Positions 54,059 to 63,613 of a stretch of 64,000 nt of DNA are shown here, piece by piece; position 1 is the first letter of the stretch; each line of letters opens with the position of its first letter. The stretch comes from Nakamurella flava (GTDB lineage: Bacteria > Actinomycetota > Actinomycetes > Mycobacteriales > Nakamurellaceae): contig NZ_SZZH01000008.1 of the NCBI RefSeq assembly GCF_005298075.1, positions 1 to 64,000 of the forward strand, given 5' to 3'. The position numbers were made by a program, and so were the translations under genes. Under the pieces are notes generated by a model that searched no databases, was not told the DNA's origin, and saw only the letters and a list, made by a program, of their open reading frames with translations.

Positions 54059-55609
54059 TCAGCCGACGCTGCAGCCGCCGACCGGTTCGGCCGGCCGGGC
54101 GGGGCGCCCGACGGACGGCAGGCCCAGGCCCACTCCCGGAGTGCGGACCGACAGGCCCGCCTCCGAGCGGTCACCGGCGCGCGTCCGCCGATGGGACAGC
54201 AGCGGACTGTCGGCCATCAGGTGGTGCGGCGCACCGTAGGTGACCGTGGTGGTGACGACGTCTCCCGGCCGCACGGCCCGGTCCACCGCCGGGCCGGTCG
54301 GCTGGAAGTGCACCAGGCGGCCGTCCCGGGCCCGGCCGCTCATCCGGCCGGACGCGGCGTCCTTGCGGCCCTCGCCGGCCGCGACCAGCACCTCGACGGT
54401 GCGACCCACCTGGGCCTGGTTGCCGCGCAGCGCGCTGGCGTCGACCACGGCGGTCAGGCGGGCGAAGCGCTCCTTGACCACGGCGGCCGGGACCTGGTCG
54501 GGCAGCGTTGCGGCCGGCGTTCCCGGCCGCGGGGAGTACTGGAACGTGAACGCCCCCATGAAGTCGGCGGCCGCGGCGACATCCAGGGTGGCCTGGAAGT
54601 CCTCTTCGGTCTCGCCGGGGAAGCCCACGATGATGTCCGTGGTGATGGCCGCGTCCGGCATGGCCATGCGTACCTCGTCCAGGATCTCCAGGTAGCGGCG
54701 GCTGCGGTAGGACCGCCGCATCGCCTTGAGGACGCGGTCGGACCCGGACTGCAGAGGCATGTGCAGCTGGTGGCAGACGTTCGGCGTCTGCGCCATCGCG
54801 GCGATGACGTCGGGCGTGAAGTCCTTCGGGTGCGGCGAGGTGAACCGCACCCGCTCCAGACCCTCGATGTCGCCGCAGGCCCGCAGCAGCTTGCCGAAGG
54901 CCAGCCGGTCGCCGAACTGCACGCCGTAGGAGTTGACGTTCTGCCCGAGCAGGGTCACCTCGAGCACGCCGTCGTCGACCAGCATCTGCACCTCGGACAG
55001 CACGTCGCCCGGTCGCCGATCGGCTTCCTTGCCCCGCAGGGACGGCACGATGCAGAACGTGCAGGTGTTGTTGCACCCGACCGAGATGGACACCCAGCCG
55101 GAGTACGCCGAGTCCCGCTTGGCCGGTAGCGACGACGGGAAGACCTCGAGCGCGTCGAGGATCTCGATCTCCGCGGACTGGTTGTGGCGGGCCCGGGCCA
55201 GCAGCGTCGGCAGGGATCCGACGTTGTGGGTGCCGAAGACCACGTCCACCCACGGGGCCCGGCGCAGGATCTCGCCCCGGTCCTTCTGGGCAAGGCAGCC
55301 ACCGACGGCGATCTGCATGTCCGGTCGCTCGGTCTTGGCCGGAGCGAGGTGCCCGAGGTTGCCGTACAGCTTGTTGTCGGCGTTCTCGCGGACGGCGCAG
55401 GTGTTGAAGACGACGACGTCCGCCGCGGTCGGATCGGGGGCCGCCACGTAGCCGGCGTCCTCGAGGAGGCCGGCCAGCCGTTCCGAGTCGTGGACGTTCA
55501 TCTGGCAGCCGTGTGTGCGGATCGCGTAACTGCGGCCCGCCCCGCTGGTGTCCGGACCGTCGGACCCGACCTGCACGTCCGCTTCAGGACCCAGAACCGC
55601 ATTCTTCAC
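54059..55609 (-). CDS. miaB: tRNA-2-methylthio-N6-dimethylallyladenosine synthase
   Basis: A 516-residue radical-SAM methylthiotransferase that acts on i6A37 tRNA, the product of MiaA. The N-terminal cluster cysteines are in HGCQMN, NTCAVR and GGCLAQ. The radical-SAM site is CNNTCTFC, and a TRAM RNA-binding domain is near the C-terminus (about residues 395-465). A variable tail of about 50 residues follows. The GTG at 55609 is chosen just before the variable N-terminus; no strong Shine-Dalgarno sequence is present and a later start is possible. Confidence 0.94.
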   Translation of the reverse strand: MKNAVLGPEADVQVGSDGPDTSGAGRSYAIRTHGCQMNVHDSERLAGLLEDAGYVAAPDPTAADVVVFNTCAVRENADNKLYGNLGHLAPAKTERPDMQIAVGGCLAQKDRGEILRRAPWVDVVFGTHNVGSLPTLLARARHNQSAEIEILDALEVFPSSLPAKRDSAYSGWVSISVGCNNTCTFCIVPSLRGKEADRRPGDVLSEVQMLVDDGVLEVTLLGQNVNSYGVQFGDRLAFGKLLRACGDIEGLERVRFTSPHPKDFTPDVIAAMAQTPNVCHQLHMPLQSGSDRVLKAMRRSYRSRRYLEILDEVRMAMPDAAITTDIIVGFPGETEEDFQATLDVAAAADFMGAFTFQYSPRPGTPAATLPDQVPAAVVKERFARLTAVVDASALRGNQAQVGRTVEVLVAAGEGRKDAASGRMSGRARDGRLVHFQPTGPAVDRAVRPGDVVTTTVTYGAPHHLMADSPLLSHRRTRAGDRSEAGLSVRTPGVGLGLPSVGRPARPAEPVGGCSVG

Positions 55610-55927
55610 GCAGGACAGCGTACGTCTGTCCGGCCGCGCCCCGGTCCGGGTCGGGCGCCCGCCGGGCGCACGAGACCGACGGTGGATCTTGCCGTCCGGA
55701 CCAGCGGGACGGCACATCCTTGCGGCCGTCCGGGCCGCCGGCCCCGATCGTTGTTGTCTCGGTGACGTAAAGGTTCGGTGACGACGGCCGTGACCAAAGG
55801 GCGGTCGCGCTCATCGTGTGACAGTGTCGGTCGAACGGGGTGGGCCTGGTCGCCCTCCGCGATCGTCGCCCCGCCCCCGAACCCGACCGTCGGCGGATCC
55901 CCGCGATCCGCATGGAATGGAGGCTTG
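55610..55927. other. 318-bp divergent miaB/glutamate-transporter region
   Basis: It contains a direct repeat TCGGTGACG (55759-55767 and 55775-55783) in a patch with CGTAAAGG, a possible regulator site for the transporter operon. No well-spaced promoter hexamers are evident. Confidence 0.4.
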
Positions 55928-56683
55928 GTGAGCGGAGCGACCGCATCCCCCTCGATGATCAGCATGCGATCCGTGGACAAGCATTTCGGAGCGCTGCACG
56001 TCCTCAAGGACATCAATCTGGAAGTACCGGCCGGCCAGGTCGTCATCGTGATCGGGCCGTCCGGGTCGGGGAAGTCGACGCTCTGCCGCACCATCAACCG
56101 CCTGGAGTCCATCGACTCCGGCGACATCGCCATCGACGGAACGCCCCTGCCCCTGGAGGGCAAGGGACTCGCGATGCTGCGGGCCGACGTCGGGATGGTC
56201 TTCCAGTCGTTCAACCTGTTCGCCCACAAGACGATCCTCGAGAACGTCACCCTCGGGCCGATCAAGGTCCGCAAGATGAACAAGAAGGCCGCCGAGGAAC
56301 TGGCCCTGTCCCTGCTGGACCGGGTCGGCATCGCCGCCCAGAAGGACAAGCTGCCGGCCCAGCTGTCGGGCGGTCAGCAACAGCGGGTGGCGATCGCCCG
56401 GGCCCTGGCCATGAAACCCAAGGTCATGCTGTTCGACGAACCGACCAGCGCCCTGGACCCCGAGATGGTCAACGAGGTGCTGGACGTCATGACGTCCCTG
56501 GCCCGCGAGGGCATGACCATGCTCGTCGTCACCCACGAGATGGGGTTCGCCCGCAAGGCCGGCGACCGGGTCCTGTTCATGGCCGACGGCGAGATCGTCG
56601 AGGACGCCCCGCCGGAGCAGTTCTTCACCCAGGCGCAAAGCGCCCGGGCCCGCGACTTCCTCGGCAAGATCCTCACCCACTGA
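55928..56683 (+). CDS. gluA: Glutamate-type ABC transporter ATP-binding protein
   Basis: A 251-residue ABC ATPase for polar amino-acid import. Walker [11 protein letters not shown]-loop [12 protein letters not shown], signature LSGGQQQR and Walker [14 protein letters not shown] are intact, followed by the H-loop VTHEMGF. The GTG at 55928 has TGGAGG five bases upstream; ATG 55958 is a later alternative. It is the first gene of a four-gene transporter operon. Substrate assignment as glutamate rests on the gene order ATPase-binding protein-two permeases. Confidence 0.92.
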   Translation: MSGATASPSMISMRSVDKHFGALHVLKDINLEVPAGQVVIVIGPSGSGKSTLCRTINRLESIDSGDIAIDGTPLPLEGKGLAMLRADVGMVFQSFNLFAHKTILENVTLGPIKVRKMNKKAAEELALSLLDRVGIAAQKDKLPAQLSGGQQQRVAIARALAMKPKVMLFDEPTSALDPEMVNEVLDVMTSLAREGMTMLVVTHEMGFARKAGDRVLFMADGEIVEDAPPEQFFTQAQSARARDFLGKILTH

Positions 56684-56817
56684 GTGCCCGTGGAGCCCTC
56701 GGTGCCCACCGCGAACCCGGCAGCGCCGGGCCGGTGCGGCCGGCGCCCACCCCTGACCCGAGCGACACCACACCCGTGCGGGATGAACCCGTGTACGTCA
56801 CCAGAGAGGGACGATCG

Positions 56818-57768
56818 ATGAGATTACGGATGATCACCACCGCCATTGCCGGCGCCGCAGCCGCCGCCCTGGCCCTGACCGCCTGCGGCGGGGGCGGCAG
56901 CACCGCCGCGCCGGGCACCACCTCGGCCACCACCGCCGCGCAGTCCAGCACCTCGGCCGCGGCCAGCGGAAGCGACGGCGCAACGTCGTCGGCCGGCGAT
57001 ACGGGCGGCAGCGCGGCCGCCGGCGATTCGAAGGTGCTCAGCGACGCCGCCTCCGGCAAGCTCGTCGTCGGCATCAAGTTCGACCAGCCGGGCCTGGGCC
57101 TGAAGAACCCGGACGGCTCGTTCTCCGGTTTCGACGTCGAGGTGGCCAAGTACGTCGGGCAGAAGCTCGGCGTGGACCCGGCCAACATCGAGTTCAAGGA
57201 ATCGAAGTCGGCTGAGCGCGAGGGGCTCATCGAGCGGGGCGAGGTCGACTACATCGTCGCCACCTACTCGATCACCGACACCCGCAAGGAGAAGGTCAAC
57301 TTCGCGGGCCCGTACTTCGTGGCCGCCCAGGACCTGCTGGTCCAGGACAGCAACACCGACATCACCGGCCCGGACTCGCTCAACGGCAAGATCCTGTGCT
57401 CGGTGACCGGGTCCACCCCGGCGCAGAAGGTCAAGGACCAGTACTCGGCCGACGCGGCCCTGCAGGAGTTCGGCACCTACACCGAGTGCGTGGAGGCGCT
57501 GCGCAACGGCGCGGTCGACGCGGTGACCACCGACAACGTGATCCTCGCCGGCTACGCCGCCCAGTCCCCCGGCCTGAAGGTCGTCGGGCAGGGCTTCTCG
57601 ACCGAGAACTACGGCATCGGCCTGCAGAAGGGCGACACCGCGGGGACCGAGGCCATCAACGCCGCGCTGAACGCGATGATCGCCGACGGCTCGTGGGAGA
57701 AGGCCCTGCAGGACACCGTCGGTGCGTCCGGCTTCACCCTGCCGGCGCCCCCGACCCCGGGCGCCTGA
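56818..57768 (+). CDS. gluB: Amino-acid ABC transporter substrate-binding lipoprotein
   Basis: A 316-residue family 3 solute-binding lipoprotein. The signal peptide ends in the lipobox LTAC with acylated C23, followed by a Ser/Thr/Ala-rich linker (to about residue 65) and the binding fold (GKLVVGIKFDQPGLGLKNPDG, VDYIVATYSIT, VDAVTTDNVILAGYA). It captures the amino acid outside the membrane. The gene is separated from gluC by 171 bp with a stable hairpin. Confidence 0.93.
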   Translation: MRLRMITTAIAGAAAAALALTACGGGGSTAAPGTTSATTAAQSSTSAAASGSDGATSSAGDTGGSAAAGDSKVLSDAASGKLVVGIKFDQPGLGLKNPDGSFSGFDVEVAKYVGQKLGVDPANIEFKESKSAEREGLIERGEVDYIVATYSITDTRKEKVNFAGPYFVAAQDLLVQDSNTDITGPDSLNGKILCSVTGSTPAQKVKDQYSADAALQEFGTYTECVEALRNGAVDAVTTDNVILAGYAAQSPGLKVVGQGFSTENYGIGLQKGDTAGTEAINAALNAMIADGSWEKALQDTVGASGFTLPAPPTPGA

Positions 57769-57846
57769 TCCCCGTCCCACCCGTCGGTCGTCGACCCGCA
57801 TTCGTGATCACCACGATCGGCTGACCGTCAGTCCCACCGGCAGTGC

Positions 57847-57876
57847 CCGCCGCCCCGGCTCCGGCCGGGGCGGCGG
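57847..57876 (+). promoter_or_regulatory. Intra-operon UNCG hairpin between gluB and gluC
   Basis: A perfect 13-bp GC stem (57847-57859 with 57864-57876) is closed by C(TCCG)G, an exceptionally stable UNCG-type tetraloop. It sits in the gluB-gluC gap. It probably stabilises the gluB mRNA end or terminates part of the transcripts, giving more binding protein than permease. Confidence 0.75.
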
Positions 57877-57939
57877 TCCGGTGTTCCCCCGATCCCGACC
57901 GCCGGCCCGGGTCGGGTTCCGTGAAAGGAGCGTGCGGGC

Positions 57940-58641
57940 GTGGACTTCAGCTTCCTGTCCGACCCCCGGTACAACCTGCTCGGGGCCTTCTGGATGACCG
58001 TGCAGCTGACCTTCTGGTCGGCCATCGGCTCGTTCGTGCTGGGCGTGCTGCTCGCCGCCATGCGGGTGAGCCCAGTCCCGCTGCTCCGCGGCTTCGCCGG
58101 GACATGGGTCAACGTCATCCGCAACATCCCACTGACGCTCATCATCATCGTGATGGCGCAGGTCATCGCCAACCAGCTCGGGGTCCGGCTGGCCCAGCGG
58201 GAGGCCGGCGTCAACCCCCAGGTGTTCCTGGACAACCAGAACTTCCGGCTCGCCGTCGTCGGGTTCATCATCTACACCTCGACGTTCGTCTGCGAGGCCG
58301 TCCGCGCCGGTATCAACACCGTTCCGCCGGGCCAGGCCGAGGCGGCCCGGGCCATCGGCCTGAAGTTCACCCAGGTACTCGGCATCGTCGTGCTGCCACA
58401 GGCCGTGCGGGCGGTCATCGCCCCGCTGGGGTCCGTGCTCATCGCCCTGACCAAGAACACCACCGTCGCCTCGGCGATCGGGGTGGCCGAGGTCGCCCTG
58501 CTCATGAACACCCTGATCGAGAACGAGGCCGACAAGCTCACCGCGGTGTTCATCGTGGTCGCCGCCGGCTTCATCGTCCTGACCCTGCCGACCGGTCTGT
58601 TCTTCGGCTGGCTGGCCAAGCGGAAGGCGGTGCGTCGATGA
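57940..58641 (+). CDS. gluC: Glutamate-type ABC transporter permease 1
   Basis: A 233-residue HisM-type permease with about five helices and the coupling-helix motif EAARAIGLKFTQVLGIVVLPQA. The GTG at 57940 follows GAAAGGAG. The stop overlaps the gluD ATG (ATGA). It forms the channel with the second permease. Confidence 0.93.
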   Translation: MDFSFLSDPRYNLLGAFWMTVQLTFWSAIGSFVLGVLLAAMRVSPVPLLRGFAGTWVNVIRNIPLTLIIIVMAQVIANQLGVRLAQREAGVNPQVFLDNQNFRLAVVGFIIYTSTFVCEAVRAGINTVPPGQAEAARAIGLKFTQVLGIVVLPQAVRAVIAPLGSVLIALTKNTTVASAIGVAEVALLMNTLIENEADKLTAVFIVVAAGFIVLTLPTGLFFGWLAKRKAVRR

Positions 58642-59612
58642 CCCAGCTCGCTCCGGACGCGGCTCCGAAGGCCCGCGCGGCCAAGCCGGCAAAGGACCGG
58701 GCGTCGGTGCTCTACGACATCCCCGGTCCGCGGGCCCGACGCGTCAACCTCATCGTCAGCGTGGTGTTCGGGCTGCTGCTCGTGCTGCTGGCCTGGTACG
58801 TCCTGACGACGCTGGCGGGCAAGAACCAACTGGTCGCCGAGAAGTGGACCCCACTGGTCGACCCGCAGAACTGGACCACCTACCTGCTGCCGGGACTGTG
58901 GGCGACCATGGAGGCGGCGCTGCTCAGCGTCGTCATCGCGTTGCCGATCGGCGCCCTGCTGGGCATCGCCCGGCTGTCCGACCACGCGTGGGTGCGCTGG
59001 CCGGCCGCCGTCATCGTGGAGTTCTTCCGGGCCATCCCGGTCATCATCCTCATGCTCTTCGCCTTCGAGTTCTGGTTCCTCTCCTTCGGCACGGCCAGCC
59101 CGTTCGCCGGGGTCGTCATCGGCCTGGTGCTCTACAACGGCTCGGTGCTGGCCGAGGTGTTCCGGGCCGGCATCCTCGCCGTGCCCAAGGGGCAGACCGA
59201 GGCGGCGGAGGCCATCGGCCTGCGCAAGGGCCAGATCATGACCGGCATCCTGCTGCCGCAGGCCATCACCTCGATGCTGCCGGCCGTGGTCAGCCAGCTC
59301 GTCGTCATCGTCAAGGACACCGCGCTCGGCGGCATCCTCGTCGGGTACGTGGAGCTCCGGCGGGCGGCCAACACGTCGGCGTCGAACTACGGCAATCTGT
59401 TGCAGACCTATGTGCTGATCGCGGTCGTCTACATCGTCATCAACCTGCTGCTGACCTCGCTGGCCGGCTATCTGGAGAAGCGACTCCGGACCCGCCGGGG
59501 CGGTCGCACCCGGGTAGCGGTCACGCCGGTCGACGGGCAGACCGACCTGCTGGGCCGGCAGGACGTCACCGTGGTCGACGTCCCCGGGGTCGACGAGTTC
59601 AAGAAGAAGTGA
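58638..59612 (+). CDS. gluD: Glutamate-type ABC transporter permease 2
   Basis: A 324-residue HisM-type permease. A 45-residue N-terminal tail precedes the first helix; the coupling-helix motif EAAEAIGLRKGQIMTGILLPQA lies near residue 195. The C-terminal 40 residues are charged and cytoplasmic. Its stop overlaps the following methyltransferase gene as GTGA, so that gene is co-translated. Confidence 0.93.
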   Translation: MTQLAPDAAPKARAAKPAKDRASVLYDIPGPRARRVNLIVSVVFGLLLVLLAWYVLTTLAGKNQLVAEKWTPLVDPQNWTTYLLPGLWATMEAALLSVVIALPIGALLGIARLSDHAWVRWPAAVIVEFFRAIPVIILMLFAFEFWFLSFGTASPFAGVVIGLVLYNGSVLAEVFRAGILAVPKGQTEAAEAIGLRKGQIMTGILLPQAITSMLPAVVSQLVVIVKDTALGGILVGYVELRRAANTSASNYGNLLQTYVLIAVVYIVINLLLTSLAGYLEKRLRTRRGGRTRVAVTPVDGQTDLLGRQDVTVVDVPGVDEFKKK

Positions 59613-60265
59613 GCCATCCGATCGGCTGGCGGACCCTGCCGACGCGGGCCCGGCTGGCCGCGGCCCGCCGGCTGCGCGGCGTGTCCATCGACCTCGACGC
59701 CCTGGCCGCCACCGTCGCCAGTCTGACCCCCGGGCCCCGGATCCTCGAGATCGGGTGCGGGAAGGGGAGCCTCGCTCTGGCGCTGCTGCGCGCCCTGCCG
59801 CCCGGGTTCGAGTACCTCGGCGTCGACCCCGGGGAAAGTCCCGGTCGCCGGTTCGCGACAGCGCGCCGTCTCGGCGATCTCCCCGACGGTGCGGTCACCT
59901 TCCGTCGGCTCCGCTCCGCCGAGCTGCTGCCCGCCGAGGCGGGTCGCTTCGATCTCGTGCTGCTGGTCGACGTGCTGCACCATGCTCCCGACGACGAACG
60001 GCGACCGGTGCTGCGGGACGCGGCCCGGCTGGTCGCCCCGGGCGGGTTGGTCGTGGTGGTCGACTGGGCCCGCGGTCGCTCGTGGGCCGATCCGTGGTGC
60101 CTGCTGACCTGCCGGTGGATCCCGCGGGACGAGCACGCCCGCTTCCTGGACCGCGCCGAGTTCGACGACATGCTGGGAGCCGAGCTGGGCGAGCTGAAAC
60201 CGGTCATCACGACCGGAGTGCCGCCGCGGCGCAACAATGTGTTGTCCGTCCGCCGCCGGAACTGA
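59609..60265 (+). CDS. Class I methyltransferase coupled to the glu operon
   Basis: A 218-residue SAM-dependent methyltransferase. Motif I is ILEIGCGKGSLALALL near residue 45, the acidic residue follows in LGVDPGE, and LVLLVDVLHHAPDDERRPVL and APGGLVVVVDW are later motifs. The GTG at 59609 overlaps the gluD stop. Small molecules are the likely substrates. Why it is coupled to an amino-acid importer is unclear. It converges on rny with 7 bp between stops. Confidence 0.82.
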   Translation: MSHPIGWRTLPTRARLAAARRLRGVSIDLDALAATVASLTPGPRILEIGCGKGSLALALLRALPPGFEYLGVDPGESPGRRFATARRLGDLPDGAVTFRRLRSAELLPAEAGRFDLVLLVDVLHHAPDDERRPVLRDAARLVAPGGLVVVVDWARGRSWADPWCLLTCRWIPRDEHARFLDRAEFDDMLGAELGELKPVITTGVPPRRNNVLSVRRRN

Positions 60266-60272
60266 CCAGAGG

Positions 60273-62192
60273 TCAGCGGGCGATCTCGGTGGCCCGGGAC
60301 TCGCGGATCACCGTCACCCGCACCTGACCGGGATAGGTCAGCTCCTCCTCGATCTGCTTGGCCACCTCGCGGGCCAGGACATGGGCGGCCAGATCGTCGA
60401 CGACGTCCGGCTTGACCATGACACGCAACTCGCGACCGGCCTGCATGGCGAAGACCTTGTCCACGCCCCGCTTGGACGCGGCGATGGCCTCGATCTGTTC
60501 GAGCCGCTGCACGTAGGACTCCAGCGACTCACGGCGCGCGCCGGGTCGACCACCGGAGCACGAGTCCGCGGCCTGGGTGAGGACCGCCTCGACGGTCGAG
60601 GGCGCCACTTCGTCGTGGTGCGCCTCGATGCAGTGCGCGACCGCCTCGCTCTCGCCGAAGCGCCGGGCGAGTTCGGCCCCGACGATGGCGTGCGAGCCCT
60701 GGGCCTCGTGGGTGAGGGCCTTGCCGATGTCGTGGAGGAACGCCCCCCGGTTGACCACGGTGGGATCGATCCCGAGTTCGGCGGCCATGCCGCGGGCGAT
60801 GTGCGCGGTCTCGACCAGGTGGCCGAGGACGTTCTGACCGTAGGACGTGCGGTACTTGAGCCGGCCGACCAGGCTGACCAGCTCCGGGTGCAGATCGGTG
60901 ATGCGGACGGCCAGCAGCGCGTCCTCGGCGGCCCGCTGGCACAGCACCTCGACCTCGTCGCGAGCCCGCTCGTACGCCTCCTCGATGCGGTGCGGGTGGA
61001 TACGCCCGTCGTCGATGAGGGTCTGCAGGGTGATGCGGCCGATCTCGCGGCGCACCGGGTCGAAGCAGGACAGCAGCACCGCTTCCGGGGTGTCGTCGAT
61101 GATGACGTTGACGCCGGTGATGGTCTCGAAGGCCCGGATGTTGCGGCCCTCACGGCCGATGATGCGGCCCTTCACGTCGTCGGCCGGCAGGTGCAGGACG
61201 GCGACGACGGTCTGCGCGGTCTGGTCGGAGGCCACGCGCTGAATGGCGTCGGCCACGATCGCGCGGGCACGCTGCTTGGCGGTCCGTTGGGCGTCGGCCT
61301 CGACGCGACGGATCATCAGCGCGGAGTCCCGGCGGACGACCTCCTCCTGGCTGCTCAGCAGTTCGGCGCGGGCGTCCTCGGCGGTCAGTCCGGCGATGCG
61401 GCTCAGTTCCTGCTGCTGGGCAGCGATGGCGGCGTCGACCTCGGCGGCGCGGCGGGCGAGCTCCTCCGCACGGTGGGCCAGCTCGGCGGCCTGGGCGTCG
61501 AGCGCCGCGCGCTCCTGTTCGACGTCGTCGACCCGACGCTGGAGGTCGGTGCGGGTCGACTCGAGGCTCTGGTGGTCGTCCCCGAGGCGGCGGCGCTCGG
61601 CGGCGAGGGCCTGCTGTTCCTGGGTGAGCGCGTCGCCGGCCGCGCGGACCTTGCGTTCCAGGTCCTGGACTTCACGGCGGTCGGCAGCCACGGAGGCGAC
61701 CGCTTCCTGGGTGGCCTTCACCCGGCCCAGCTCGACCTGCTCCTGCGCCTGGGCGGCCAGCTCCGCGGCCCGCTGGCGGGCCGCCGCCAGCGTCCGTTCG
61801 GCGTCCGCGCGGGCGTCGGCCCGGATCTGTTCGGCGTCCTGCCGGGTCTGGCGCCGGAGTTCCTCGGCGGCCTCCGTGGCGGCGCGACGAACGGCGTCGG
61901 CGGCCTCGGATGCCGCGGTGGCCTCGGTGCTGAGCAAGCCGTAGGCCCGGCCCACGGAGTTCTGCTCCTCCGGGTCGGCCGACGCGGCCGGGACGGCCGG
62001 GAGCGGGGTGGACGCCGATGACTGGCGGTGCGCACCGCCGGCGGGCCGGTCGACGGTCGTCTCTCGCAGGAGTCGACGCAGGGTGGCCTCATCGAGGACG
62101 GGGCCATCGGGACGGCGGCGGACGGCGATGACGGCGGCGACCACGGCCACCAGAACGAGCACGACCAGAACGACCAGGAGCACTTCGGACAC
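60273..62192 (-). CDS. rny: Ribonuclease Y
   Basis: A 639-residue membrane-anchored endoribonuclease that starts mRNA decay. One N-terminal transmembrane helix (about residues 3-23) is followed by a long coiled coil (to about 325), a KH domain (KGRIIGREGRNIRAFE) and an HD domain (GAFLHDIGKALTHE) with metal ligands. The GTG at 62192 follows GGAGGG with a six-base gap; GTG 62198 is two codons earlier. An insert before the HD domain end (CSGGRPGARRESLE) is typical. A well-spaced promoter lies 237 bp upstream. Confidence 0.95.
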   Translation of the reverse strand: MSEVLLVVLVVLVLVAVVAAVIAVRRRPDGPVLDEATLRRLLRETTVDRPAGGAHRQSSASTPLPAVPAASADPEEQNSVGRAYGLLSTEATAASEAADAVRRAATEAAEELRRQTRQDAEQIRADARADAERTLAAARQRAAELAAQAQEQVELGRVKATQEAVASVAADRREVQDLERKVRAAGDALTQEQQALAAERRRLGDDHQSLESTRTDLQRRVDDVEQERAALDAQAAELAHRAEELARRAAEVDAAIAAQQQELSRIAGLTAEDARAELLSSQEEVVRRDSALMIRRVEADAQRTAKQRARAIVADAIQRVASDQTAQTVVAVLHLPADDVKGRIIGREGRNIRAFETITGVNVIIDDTPEAVLLSCFDPVRREIGRITLQTLIDDGRIHPHRIEEAYERARDEVEVLCQRAAEDALLAVRITDLHPELVSLVGRLKYRTSYGQNVLGHLVETAHIARGMAAELGIDPTVVNRGAFLHDIGKALTHEAQGSHAIVGAELARRFGESEAVAHCIEAHHDEVAPSTVEAVLTQAADSCSGGRPGARRESLESYVQRLEQIEAIAASKRGVDKVFAMQAGRELRVMVKPDVVDDLAAHVLAREVAKQIEEELTYPGQVRVTVIRESRATEIAR

Positions 62193-62605
62193 AGCCACCC
62201 TCCCCTCGTCGATGCCGCCGCGGTCGACATCGGCGATGTCGTCCCGAGCCCGGCTCACAGGAAGGCAGAAGGCACGCCACGAAGGACGACGCGGCGCCGC
62301 GGGCCGGTGCCCGCCATCACGCCGCCCACCATGACCCGGTCGGAACCGGGCCGGTGCGGTGGAACCCATGCCGCTATCGGTATGCGCCGCCTGTCGGTGC
62401 GCGTTTCGTCACTCTCCTGAGATCTCCGAGGTTAGGTAGCCGCCCTCCGAGGGTCAAGCCGACCGTCGCCGTCGACGACCCGGCCGGACACCTAGGCGGT
62501 GGCGGCATCCGTTCGGCAGGTTGCCTCGTTCGCTCCGCGAGCTCCCCGCCCCAGAGTGAGTGTCACGGCCCTCGGCCTGATCGGGCCGGCCGGCGTCCCC
62601 GACGG
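62193..62605. other. 413-bp recX-rny region
   Basis: It holds a clear promoter for rny (separate entry), giving a 230-nt leader, and several GC-rich inverted repeats, such as CCCTC/GAGGG around 62443-62453. No credible small frame is seen. Confidence 0.6.
62429..62457 (-). promoter_or_regulatory. rny promoter
   Basis: On the minus strand TTGACC (62457-62452) is separated by exactly 17 bp from TAACCT (62434-62429). It is the closest sigma-70-like match I found in the window. Transcription would start near 62422, leaving a long 5' leader before the rny GTG. Confidence 0.75.
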
Positions 62606-63550
62606 TCAGGACGATCGCAGACTGCGGCGCGGCCAGCGACGACGGCCCGGGGGGCCGTCCGCGTCGTCCGGCGCCGCGCTCGGCTCGTCCTCGTACCCTC
62701 CCGTCGCTGCGCCGTCGGCCTCCTGCGCGTCCTCGCTCGCGGCGTTAGTGGAGTCTTTGGAATCGGGAAACTCCGTGAGGTAGGCGGCGACCGCGTCCGA
62801 CACGACGGCGTAGGCCAGTCCGGACGGGTACCCGCGCCGAGCCAGCAGACCGACGAGGCGCCGGCGGGCGGCGACCGAGCCGCGCTGCATGGCAGCGTCG
62901 ATCCGCCGGGCCACCAGATCGGCGGCCCGCACCCGCTCGTCCGCGTCGTCGATGTCGGCGACCGCCGCGGCGACGATCTCGTCGTCGAGGCCCTTCCGGC
63001 GGAGTTCAACGCGCAACGCACCGGCGCCTAACGACCGGTCCCGCTGTTTGGTGCTGACGTACGCCGCGGCATACGCCTCGTCGTCGATCAGGCCCACTTC
63101 GGTGAAGCGGTCCAGGACCGAGTCGGCGACGTCGTCGGGGATACCTCGACGACGCAGCACGTCGGCCAGGGCGGCGCGGGGCTTGGCGGCAGCGGTGAGC
63201 TGACGCAGGCAGATCTGTTTGGCGACGGTCTCCGGGTCCCCGGGCGCGTCCTCCGGGTGGCCACCGTCGGCTCGCCGGCCGCGACTCGATCGTCGGCCGT
63301 CACCGTCACCGGCACCGACCGGACTCGCCGACCCCGGCGATCGGGGCATTGATCGCCGGTCGGAGACGGGGGTACCAGCACCCTTCAAGTCTGCACAGGA
63401 GCCGATCGAGCGGGCGGATCGATCGGGAGCGGGCCGCGCCGGTACCGCCGCCAGCTGCTCGGCAAGATGGGCGATCAAGGCGGCCCGATGCTCCGCTGAC
63501 AACCCGGCGGTCCGGCCGGCCGGACTGTCAGAGCGATCCGGGGTGCTCAC
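62606..63550 (-). CDS. recX: Recombination regulator RecX, extended
   Basis: A 314-residue RecX, about twice the usual 150-180. The first 105 residues are Ala/Arg/Asp/Ser-rich and probably disordered. The RecX three-helix repeats start near residue 108 (AKQICLRQLTAAAKPRAALADVLRRRG, then DDEAYAAAYVSTKQRDRSLG). An acidic tail of about 50 residues follows. RecX limits RecA filaments. The GTG at 63550 has GAGGAG upstream. It lies 63 bp after recA. Confidence 0.92.
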   Translation of the reverse strand: MSTPDRSDSPAGRTAGLSAEHRAALIAHLAEQLAAVPARPAPDRSARSIGSCADLKGAGTPVSDRRSMPRSPGSASPVGAGDGDGRRSSRGRRADGGHPEDAPGDPETVAKQICLRQLTAAAKPRAALADVLRRRGIPDDVADSVLDRFTEVGLIDDEAYAAAYVSTKQRDRSLGAGALRVELRRKGLDDEIVAAAVADIDDADERVRAADLVARRIDAAMQRGSVAARRRLVGLLARRGYPSGLAYAVVSDAVAAYLTEFPDSKDSTNAASEDAQEADGAATGGYEDEPSAAPDDADGPPGRRRWPRRSLRSS

Positions 63551-63613
63551 ACGGTCTCCTCAGGGCGTGCTGCGGTGCGGGTCGGCGGGAGGGCCGACCC
63601 GCACCGCCCGGCG

